Shown here: one piece after another, positions 1 to 5,064 of the stretch | How the letters are laid out: each line of letters starts with the position of its first letter | How positions within the stretch are numbered: the stretch's first letter is position 1 | Origin: an uncultured Eubacteriales bacterium | GTDB taxonomy: Bacteria > Bacillota > Clostridia > Oscillospirales > Oscillospiraceae | NCBI GenBank assembly: GCA_900549885.1 | Contig: URQA01000156.1 | Location: 1 to 5,575, forward strand | Reading direction: 5' to 3' | Length of the DNA stretch: 5,575 nt | Position numbers and translations under genes: made by a program | The notes under the pieces: generated by a model | What the model was told of the DNA's origin: nothing | Database searches by the model: none | Seen by the model: only the letters and a program-made list of their open reading frames with translations

Positions 1-895
1 CGTAGTGGCCGTTCACCCCGTGGGGCAGGAACATGGTGGGGTGGGTGTGTACCGCCTGGGCCTCCTCGGTGTCCAGCCCGGCGGAGACGTGGATCAGGTC
101 CACCTTGCCGTCCAGCAGCTTGGCGAAGGCGATGCCGTCGGCCTGGGACAGGCCGCCCTCGATCTCCTCGCAGCCGGACATGCGGTACTCGATGAGAAAG
201 CGCTCCCCGCAGCGCTGGCGGATCCGGTCCACCACCATCAGGGGGAACTTGGCCCGGTTCTCCAGCGATCCGCCGTATTCGTCGGTGCGGGTGTTGTACA
301 GGGGGGAGAGGAACTGGTCTAGCAGCCAGCCATGGCCGCCGTGGATCAGCACCATGTCATAGCCGGCGTTTTTGAGGATCTCGGCGCAGTCGGCGAAGTG
401 GTCGGCCACCACGTTCATGTCCGCCTCGGTCATGCCGTGGATGTCGATGCGCTCCTCATAGGGCTCGCCGTGGAGCACACCGGATTCCACCTTATGGACT
501 TCCACCGGGCCCCAGGCCTCCCAGCCCTCCTGCTCCGCGTCCCGGTTGGCCCCGGCAAAGGCCACGTTGCCGCCGTGGTTCAGCTCCTGGCTGGCCAGGG
601 CGCCGCCGGCGTGGATGGCCCGGGCGATCTCAGCCAGCTTGGGCTGGTTCTCCGGCGTGACGGCAAAGGAGCGGGGGTTGGTGGCGGCGTGCTCCCGGTC
701 CACCGGGGTGTCTCCCAGGGTGACCACGGCAAAGCCGCCCCGGGCTTTCTCCGCGTAGAAGTCGATCATGGATTCGTCCGGCCGGCCGTTGAAGTCCATG
801 TGGCTCATCATGTGGGGGGCCACGAACAGCCGGTTGCGGAAGGTGATGCCCTTGATGGTCAGGGGCTCGAAGAGGTGGGGATAGTAGGGATTCAT
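1..895 (-). CDS. NADH:flavin oxidoreductase, Old Yellow Enzyme family (N-terminal part)
   Basis: This encodes the FMN-binding TIM-barrel domain of an Old Yellow Enzyme-type ene-reductase, a cytosolic family that reduces activated C=C bonds (2,4-dienoyl-CoA reductase, enoate reductase and BaiCD/BaiH relatives). The 298 residues visible begin MNPYYPHLFEPLTIKGITFRN. Family landmarks are FRNRLFVAP at 19-27, LNHGG at 105-109 (usual form LxHAGR), HGGHGWLLDQFLSPL at 185-199, RTDEYGGSLENR at 203-214, R238, and IHVSAG near 280. The HxxH pair (H185, H188) would hold the substrate carbonyl. The proton-donor Tyr expected at 190 is Trp, and the Arg usually after NHAG is Asn110. The start at 895 is supported by AGGAGG (905-910), nine bases upstream. 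It is divergent from a LysR regulator, suggesting control by that protein. Only the barrel is in view, so I cannot tell whether a C-terminal 4Fe-4S/FAD/NAD(P) half is present. The substrate is unknown; the family call is firm. Confidence 0.93.
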   Translation of the reverse strand, partial: MNPYYPHLFEPLTIKGITFRNRLFVAPHMMSHMDFNGRPDESMIDFYAEKARGGFAVVTLGDTPVDREHAATNPRSFAVTPENQPKLAEIARAIHAGGALASQELNHGGNVAFAGANRDAEQEGWEAWGPVEVHKVESGVLHGEPYEERIDIHGMTEADMNVVADHFADCAEILKNAGYDMVLIHGGHGWLLDQFLSPLYNTRTDEYGGSLENRAKFPLMVVDRIRQRCGERFLIEYRMSGCEEIEGGLSQADGIAFAKLLDGKVDLIHVSAGLDTEEAQAVHTHPTMFLPHGVNGHY

Positions 896-938
896 GGTCA
901 AATTCCTCCTTTGTTCCAAAGCAAAGCTTCATAGTGAC

Positions 939-967
939 ATTGTAGCGCGGGCTGGAGCAAAAGGGAA
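939..967 (-). promoter_or_regulatory. Predicted promoter of the oxidoreductase gene
   Basis: Reading the minus strand, TACAAT (944-939) matches five of six bases of the SigA -10 box. Seventeen bases upstream the hexamer TTCCCT (967-962) is a poor -35. The predicted transcription start is near 932, giving a leader of about 37 bases that includes the AGGAGG ribosome site. A good -10 with a weak -35 is typical of promoters that need an activator, which fits the divergent LysR gene. This is predicted from sequence only. Confidence 0.5.
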
Positions 968-985
968 GCAACTCTTTTTCTGCTA

Positions 986-1006
986 TTTGCAACTGAAAAT
1001 TGCAAA
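986..1006. promoter_or_regulatory. Candidate LysR-family operator in the divergent region
   Basis: A perfect interrupted palindrome, TTTGCAA-N7-TTGCAAA, is centred at 996. That is about -64 from the predicted oxidoreductase start and about -62 from the predicted start of the divergent regulator gene. LysR-type regulators classically occupy a dyad centred near -65. A further TTGCAA box, itself palindromic, lies at 1023-1028 on the putative -35 of the regulator gene. This could allow activation of the reductase together with autorepression. Binding is inferred, not shown. Confidence 0.5.
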
Positions 1007-1022
1007 ATTTCAAATTTTTTTA

Positions 1023-1051
1023 TTGCAAATATTCTGCGGCGCTGTTAGACT
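1023..1051 (+). promoter_or_regulatory. Predicted promoter of the first LysR-type regulator
   Basis: TTGCAA (1023-1028) and TAGACT (1046-1051) are separated by 17 bases, and TG sits one base upstream of the -10 (1043-1044), an extended -10 arrangement. Each hexamer matches four of six consensus bases, so the promoter is moderate. The -35 coincides with one of the TTGCAA boxes, so a regulator bound there would block it. The predicted start is near 1058. Confidence 0.4.
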
Positions 1052-1096
1052 GGAGTCAGTTATCTAGTAGACGGCTGAAAAAGGAGAGATTGCCTG

Positions 1097-2005
1097 ATGC
1101 TGACCCAACGGCTGGTGGAAAGTTTTTTGACTTTGGCGGAGACCCTGAGCTATACGGAGGCGGCCCGGCGGCTGTACCTGTCTCACCAGGCATTGAGCAA
1201 GCAAATTGCCAAGCTGGAAGAGGAGCTAGGCTACCTTCTGTTCGCCCGTTCCACCCGGTCTGTTGCCCTGACGGCGGTAGGGGAGCTGTTTTACAGCTAC
1301 TTCCGGGACGAGGCGGGACGGTACGCCCAGGTGTGTTTGGAAGCGGAGCAGCTGGCCCGGAGTCAAGAGCGGGACCTGCGGGTTGGTTTTCCCCTGGGGA
1401 TCCGGCCGCCAGAATGTTTCTCTCAGGCAGTACAGCGCTTTTCAAAGGACCATCCGGACTGCATGATCCGTATGGAGTGGCACGACGTAGACGCACTGAC
1501 CCGGCGGTTTGAGGCGGGGACGCTGGATGTGGTGTTTTCGCTGGAGGACAGCGGTCTATCGATGAGCGGTGAGGCGGACCATATCCGGGTGGCCCGGTGC
1601 CGGCTGGTGCTGGCTGCAGCCCGAAGCAATCCCGCCTGGCTGGGGGAGGATTTGTCTGCTTTTTCTGGACAGACCTTTTTCTATGAACAGGAGGATGCCC
1701 CAGAGACCACCAACCAAATGCGCCGGACTGTGGCGGAGGTGTTGGAGAAGGTAGGGATTGAACATCCAAACATCGAGTTGGTGCCCAACATTCAGTCCCG
1801 GCAGACGGCAGTAGAACTGGGGACGGGGTGCTGCCTGAGCTTGGACCTGGACACCCTGTGCGCAAACCCATTGGTGCGCACCTATCCCTTGGGGCCGGCC
1901 AGCTACCTGTCCTGCTACTGGCGGCGGGAGGAGGACAAGCCGGCGGTGGGAGAGTTTATAGAACTGTGCCGGGTGGAGTTGGTACGGGGCCAGAAGGCAA
2001 ATTGA
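1097..2005 (+). CDS. LysR-type transcriptional regulator (first of a tandem pair)
   Basis: This 302-residue protein has the normal length and architecture of a LysR-type regulator. The N-terminal winged helix-turn-helix (about 1-60) contains the signature TEAARRLYLSHQALSKQIAK (20-39) and EEELGYLLF, followed by a linker helix (about 63-90). The effector-binding domain begins near residue 94 (LRVGF) and includes GTLDVVFSLEDS and the ELGTGCCLSL segment. Such proteins bind DNA as tetramers and respond to a small-molecule ligand, often a substrate of the divergent gene, here the flavin oxidoreductase. The ATG at 1097 has AGGAG (1082-1086) ten bases upstream, and helix 1 begins immediately, which supports this start. 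It is homologous along its length to the next gene, about 60% identical over the first 51 residues without gaps. The inducer cannot be read from sequence. The stop codon lies inside the -35 box of the next gene. Confidence 0.95.
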   Translation: MLTQRLVESFLTLAETLSYTEAARRLYLSHQALSKQIAKLEEELGYLLFARSTRSVALTAVGELFYSYFRDEAGRYAQVCLEAEQLARSQERDLRVGFPLGIRPPECFSQAVQRFSKDHPDCMIRMEWHDVDALTRRFEAGTLDVVFSLEDSGLSMSGEADHIRVARCRLVLAAARSNPAWLGEDLSAFSGQTFFYEQEDAPETTNQMRRTVAEVLEKVGIEHPNIELVPNIQSRQTAVELGTGCCLSLDLDTLCANPLVRTYPLGPASYLSCYWRREEDKPAVGEFIELCRVELVRGQKAN

Positions 2006-2030
2006 CAGGAGCCGCCGGACCCGATATAAT
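2002..2030 (+). promoter_or_regulatory. Perfect-consensus promoter of the second LysR-type regulator
   Basis: TTGACA (2002-2007), a 17-base spacer and TATAAT (2025-2030) match the SigA consensus exactly. The -35 overlaps the TGA stop (2003-2005) of the preceding regulator. The predicted start near 2037 gives a leader of about 88 bases before the GTG at 2125. A perfect palindrome GGCTATAGCC (2050-2059) lies about 13-22 bases downstream of the start and could be an autoregulatory site. The second regulator therefore appears to be transcribed independently, and strongly unless repressed. Confidence 0.8.
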
Positions 2031-2124
2031 AATTTGTCAGAAACAAAACGGCTATAGCCTGTCTCATGTCTCCGCGACCGAGTGGGATGTTGCCGTGCAG
2101 AACGTGGGGAAGGTGGTGGACGCC

Positions 2125-3003
2125 GTGCTCAACGAGGCGCTGGTGCGCTCTTTTCTGACCCTGGCCCGGACCCGGAACGTCACCGAGGCGGCCAGACAGC
2201 TGTACATGAGCCAGCAGGGGGTGAGCAAGCACCTGGCCCGGCTGGAGGAAGACTTGGGAACCGCCCTGTTCCGGAGGGAGCGGGGCGGCATGACTCTCAC
2301 TGGGCAGGGCGAGGTTTATTTTGAGGTGTTTTCTCAAATCGAGGAGCTGCTGGAGGCGGCCCGGGAACGGGCGGACCGGATGGGCAGTCAGAAGGATAAC
2401 CGCCTGGTCATCAGCCACTTGGACCTGCTGGACGTATCCCGCATCTTCAAGCCCATCTACCGGGACTTCTTGGCCGTGGAGCCGGAGGTGCGCATGGTGT
2501 ACAAGAGCGGTTCCGACTGGGCCACGGCAGAGCGGCTGGAGGAGGGGGGCGTGGACGTGGCGTTTACCTTCCTCGAGAGCCTGGAGGGACGCGACCGCCT
2601 GGACTATTTGGTGGTGGAGCAGCTCCAGGAGGTGTTGGTGGTGGCGGCGGACCACCCGCTGACCGCCACGGCGAAGAGCTATCTGGACTTTCGGGACGAG
2701 CCGGTGTTCTACACCCCGGAGCAGCAGGGAGGAGGCCGGGGCAAGGAGGACCGGCTGGAAGCCCTGGGCATCCCAGCGGACCGGCTGGTGGAGACTAACG
2801 GCATTTTGTCCTCCTGCTCGGCGGTGGAGATGGGTCAGGGGGTCACATTTATGACAGAATACTGCCGGCTGCTGGACAGCGGCAGCTTCCGGACCTATCC
2901 GACGGATAAGCCGGCCACGCTGGTGATGGCTTGGCGGAAGGATGGGCAAAAGCCGGCCCTGCGCCGTTTTATACAGTTCGTGGCGGAACGGGTGAAAAGA
3001 TAG
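2125..3003 (+). CDS. LysR-type transcriptional regulator (second of a tandem pair)
   Basis: This is a 292-residue LysR-type regulator. The winged helix-turn-helix (about 1-60) carries TEAARQLYMSQQGVSKHLAR (20-39) and EEDLGTALF; a linker helix runs about 63-90, and the ligand-binding domain starts near 93 (RLVISHLDLLD). I chose the GTG at 2125 because VLNEALVRSFLTLA then aligns without gaps to MLTQRLVESFLTLA at the start of the preceding regulator. A G-rich stretch (2109-2116) about eight bases upstream could serve as a weak ribosome site. In-frame GTGs at 2095 and 2104 are alternatives, and no in-frame ATG is available. The effector domain aligns with the upstream paralogue (for example VFYTPEQ with FFYEQED, and FRTYP with VRTYP) but is much more diverged than the DNA-binding domain. 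The two may therefore bind similar sites while sensing different ligands. Its likely target is the beta-helix gene downstream, the divergent reductase, or both. Confidence 0.92.
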   Translation: MLNEALVRSFLTLARTRNVTEAARQLYMSQQGVSKHLARLEEDLGTALFRRERGGMTLTGQGEVYFEVFSQIEELLEAARERADRMGSQKDNRLVISHLDLLDVSRIFKPIYRDFLAVEPEVRMVYKSGSDWATAERLEEGGVDVAFTFLESLEGRDRLDYLVVEQLQEVLVVAADHPLTATAKSYLDFRDEPVFYTPEQQGGGRGKEDRLEALGIPADRLVETNGILSSCSAVEMGQGVTFMTEYCRLLDSGSFRTYPTDKPATLVMAWRKDGQKPALRRFIQFVAERVKR

Positions 3004-3036
3004 GCGCCCGATATAAAATGATACAGAATTTCTTGG

Positions 3037-3081
3037 AACAACAGCGTTCCGCTGGCCCGGCAGGGCCAACGGAACGTTGTT
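3037..3081 (+). terminator. Hairpin after the LysR pair, probable terminator
   Basis: A long imperfect inverted repeat pairs AACAAC with GTTGTT, GTTCCG with CGGAAC, and TGGCCC with GGGCCA around a GGCA loop, with a 3-base bulge and one mismatch. It starts 34 bases after the stop of the second regulator and is followed by only a short T-containing run (GCTTTA). It would end the regulator transcript before the next promoter, but the weak T tract makes termination uncertain. Confidence 0.5.
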
Positions 3082-3100
3082 GCTTTAGGTGAAATCGTTG

Positions 3101-3129
3101 TTTTACACCGGACAGGGGAGTGTGTAAAA
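3101..3129. promoter_or_regulatory. Candidate operator: perfect inverted repeat over a promoter
   Basis: TTTTACAC (3101-3108) and GTGTAAAA (3122-3129) are exact reverse complements separated by 13 bases. The arms cover the predicted -35 and most of the -10 of the beta-helix gene, so a bound dimeric protein would exclude RNA polymerase. The cognate regulator is unknown; the LysR proteins immediately upstream are the nearest candidates. Confidence 0.5.
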
Positions 3130-3130
3130 T
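3102..3130 (+). promoter_or_regulatory. Predicted promoter of the beta-helix gene
   Basis: TTTACA (3102-3107) and TAAAAT (3125-3130) are spaced by exactly 17 bases and each differs from the SigA consensus at one position. The predicted start near 3137 lies 3' of an in-frame ATG at 3133, which argues that translation begins at 3160. Confidence 0.7.
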
Positions 3131-3144
3131 AGATGTATCATCAT

Positions 3145-3151
3145 AAGGAGG
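3145..3151 (+). promoter_or_regulatory. Ribosome binding site deciding the beta-helix start
   Basis: AAGGAGG is eight bases upstream of the ATG at 3160, an ideal distance. It is only two bases from the in-frame ATG at 3154 and lies downstream of the in-frame ATG at 3133, so neither of those can use it. Confidence 0.85.
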
Positions 3152-3159
3152 CTATGTCC

Positions 3160-4992
3160 ATGTACGACACCAAAGTGCTGAAAAAGACCGGCGAAAAACT
3201 GGTGGCATACCAGTCCACCTGGCTGGTGGAGGACACCATCGCCGTCAGCGAATTGGAGCTGTGTCCCCGTGCGGTGCTCAAGGCCCCGGAGGGAAAGTTC
3301 CTGACCCTCACCGTCAACGGAGTGGGCCGCCAGATCAAGCCCGGCACCTATAAAGGAGATGTGGTGCTCTCCGTCACCGACGCCTATCATATGGAGCCGG
3401 GCGGCCTGATGCGGATGAACCAGATCGGCCGGGAGATGAACGCCGCCGTGGTGGTGGCCGACGGCAAGGTGACCCACACCGTCCCCGCCATCCTGCAGGG
3501 GGGAGAAGTGGCCGACGGCAAGACCGAGGGGGTCTATATGGCCAGTACCGAGGAAGGCTTTAACGGCATTATCGTGTCTGGCGGCGGCGAGTATACCGTC
3601 AAGGGTGTGAAGGCCGATTTGGAGGGCTTTGGCGACAACGACTTTCTGGGCGTGGGCTGTGCCGTCACCGTGGTGGACGATGCCAAGGTCACCGTGGAGG
3701 ACTGCGACTTCACCATGTCCGGCGTCACCCGCTGCGCCATGCATGTGGGCGGGCACAGCGACGTGCTGGTGAAGAATACGAAGATGACCAGCCTGTCCCC
3801 CGACTCCGACTGGCCAGGCAGCTTCAGCTGGCAGGTGGGCTTCTGCGGCACCAACCGGCTGGCCCAGCTCACCGACGCAGCCAACGTGGTGTACGACAAC
3901 TGCGATTTGAAGACCAACGGCTGGGGCATTTTGTCCATCGACGGCTCCGACGAGAGCCTGAAGATGGTGGTCAAGAACTCCCGGCTGGAGCTGTCCGGCC
4001 CCCGGGCCCACGGCTACGGCGCCTTCTGCATCGGCGAGAACGAGATCGTCTTCGACAACTGCGACGTGGACGTGTACGGCTATCCCATGCTGCTCATGGG
4101 CATGGAGGGCTTGGGCAAGGCGTCCATCCTGAACAGCCGCATCAAGGGCCGCCGCTTCGGCGCCATGGTGATCGACGACGACAACAGCGTGTTCACCATC
4201 CGGAACTCCTCCTTTAAGACGGGCAAGTCCACCCTTTGCATCAAGGCGTCCGCTACCATCATTGACATCGACAACACCACCATGGAGCCGGGCAACGGCA
4301 CCATCGTCCAGCTCATGGACCCCGACGAGTCGGGCATGAACGTGGTCGAGCACAAGATCCCCGTGGGGGAAGTGGACACAGCCCTGCCCGGCCGGGACCT
4401 ATTCCACGCCTCTCTCACTGAGGACATCGTCATGAACATCTCCAACTGCGACTTGAAGGGCAACTTCTACAACTCCACCACCAACATCCGGGCCTATCAG
4501 CGCAACGCCAAGGGCGGCATGGGGGTGTTCCACGACACCACCGTGGGCATCATGGCCATGTTCGAGCTGCCCAAGGATGGCGAGGACGCGCCCCCCCCCA
4601 TGGGCCCCGCCGCCCGCCACAACGGAGACGACCTCCGGGGGCCCAAGAACCTGGGCCTGAACTTGGTGAACACCAAGATTGAGGGCGTCATCTCCTCCGC
4701 CGACCAGAAGTACCGGGACGGACTGACCCTCATCCAGGAGGACAACCGCATGGAGCTGGGCAACATCACCCAGTCCGCCGCCCCCACGATTAACAACGGC
4801 GTGTGCGTGAGTCTGGACAAGGACTCCGTCTGGACCGTCACCGGCAGGAGCTACATCACCGCCCTTACTCTGGCTGAAGGGGCCAAGGTGGCCGCCCCCG
4901 CGGGCAGGAAGCTGTCCGTCACCGTGGACGGCGCGGCCGTGGAACTGAAGGCTGGCTGCTACACCGGCAAGATTGTACTCACTGTGGAGTGA
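3160..4992 (+). CDS. Cytosolic right-handed parallel beta-helix protein of unknown function
   Basis: This 610-residue protein has no signal peptide (it begins MYDTKVLKKTGEKL), no membrane segment and no sorting motif, so it should be cytosolic. The body repeats a V-x-N-[CST]-x-hydrophobic rung: VEDCDF with Asp at 181, then rungs with Asn at 206, 247, 273, 300, 325, 349, 372, 429 and 504. Most steps are 23-27 residues or about multiples of that, the pitch of a pectate-lyase-like beta-helix with an internal Asn ladder. Residues 19-72 and 556-609 are two gapless copies of one 54-residue module (20 identities). The rung insertion at about 207-246 is rich in Trp and Phe (WPGSFSWQVGF) and could form a ligand or active site. 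A Pro/Gly-rich excursion at about 468-500 is encoded across a run of nine Cs. Characterised relatives of this fold are mostly secreted polysaccharide lyases or hydrolases or carbohydrate binders, so a cytosolic form beside an ene-reductase is odd. Isomerase, lyase, binding or scaffold roles are all possible. The fold is confident, the function unknown. Confidence 0.9.
   Translation: MYDTKVLKKTGEKLVAYQSTWLVEDTIAVSELELCPRAVLKAPEGKFLTLTVNGVGRQIKPGTYKGDVVLSVTDAYHMEPGGLMRMNQIGREMNAAVVVADGKVTHTVPAILQGGEVADGKTEGVYMASTEEGFNGIIVSGGGEYTVKGVKADLEGFGDNDFLGVGCAVTVVDDAKVTVEDCDFTMSGVTRCAMHVGGHSDVLVKNTKMTSLSPDSDWPGSFSWQVGFCGTNRLAQLTDAANVVYDNCDLKTNGWGILSIDGSDESLKMVVKNSRLELSGPRAHGYGAFCIGENEIVFDNCDVDVYGYPMLLMGMEGLGKASILNSRIKGRRFGAMVIDDDNSVFTIRNSSFKTGKSTLCIKASATIIDIDNTTMEPGNGTIVQLMDPDESGMNVVEHKIPVGEVDTALPGRDLFHASLTEDIVMNISNCDLKGNFYNSTTNIRAYQRNAKGGMGVFHDTTVGIMAMFELPKDGEDAPPPMGPAARHNGDDLRGPKNLGLNLVNTKIEGVISSADQKYRDGLTLIQEDNRMELGNITQSAAPTINNGVCVSLDKDSVWTVTGRSYITALTLAEGAKVAAPAGRKLSVTVDGAAVELKAGCYTGKIVLTVE
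3214..3375 (+). repeat. N-terminal copy of a 54-residue duplicated module
   Basis: It encodes residues 19-72 of the beta-helix protein. It aligns without gaps to residues 556-609, sharing 20 of 54 residues including W21, the A-P-x-G turn (42-45), V-x-G (52-54) and G-x-Y-x-G (62-66). It probably caps the start of the helix. Confidence 0.8.
4591..4599 (+). repeat. Run of nine C residues inside the beta-helix gene
   Basis: The tract encodes three prolines (residues 478-480). Losing one C would give a stop at 4658-4660 and gaining one C a stop at 4680-4682. Either would remove the last rungs and the C-terminal module. This makes it a possible slippage site, although it could be simple codon bias. 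Confidence 0.9.
4825..4986 (+). repeat. C-terminal copy of the 54-residue duplicated module
   Basis: It encodes residues 556-609, running to within one residue of the end of the protein. The motif W-T-V-T-G-R-S-Y-I-T (558-567), the A-P-A-G turn (579-582) and G-x-Y-x-G (599-603) are clear. It probably closes the C-terminal end of the beta-helix and could pair with the N-terminal copy or with another subunit. Confidence 0.8.
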
Positions 4993-5032
4993 GCGGACCT
5001 TCTCTCTCACATTCAAGCTCACAAAATAATGA

Positions 5033-5064
5033 GCACAGGGGCCGTTAATGGCCCCTGCGCTTTT
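5033..5064 (+). terminator. Intrinsic terminator of the beta-helix gene
   Basis: CAGGGGCC (5036-5043) and GGCCCCTG (5050-5057) form a perfect 8-bp stem around GTTAAT. It extends past one A/C mismatch by two more pairs and is followed directly by TTTT (5061-5064). Read from the other strand, the same stem is followed by a T-rich stretch, so it may also end the convergent gene. The convergent gene's stop codon (5045-5047) lies in the loop. Confidence 0.8.

Noticed and set aside
332..934. 200-residue plus-strand frame opposite the oxidoreductase
   Set aside because: It has no domain and a biased His/Val/Gly composition, and the minus strand encodes a canonical OYE barrel with a good ribosome site.
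1828..2124. An upstream ATG that would extend the second LysR protein by 99 residues
   Set aside because: The extension overlaps the end of the first LysR gene, lies mostly upstream of the perfect promoter at 2002-2030, and has no LysR-like sequence. The GTG at 2125 matches the paralogue's start exactly.
2066..2158. Short open frame in the leader of the second LysR gene with clustered Trp codons, considered as a leader peptide
   Set aside because: It has no ribosome site, no attenuator hairpin after it, and it runs into the LysR coding region in another frame; the Trp codons follow from the GTG/TGG-rich sequence.
1915..3069. 384-residue open frame antisense to the second LysR gene
   Set aside because: It is a low-complexity Leu/His/Gln-rich translation with no domain, lying opposite a clear LysR protein with intact motifs throughout.
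3133..3159. Earlier ATGs at 3133 and 3154 for the beta-helix gene
   Set aside because: The AAGGAGG site (3145-3151) lies downstream of 3133 and only two bases from 3154. The predicted transcript starts near 3137, after the first ATG.
3103..4353. 416-residue open frame antisense to the beta-helix gene
   Set aside because: Its composition is His/Val/Gly-rich with no recognisable domain, and it lies wholly opposite a convincing gene with promoter, ribosome site and repeat structure. It is a by-product of G/C-ending codons.
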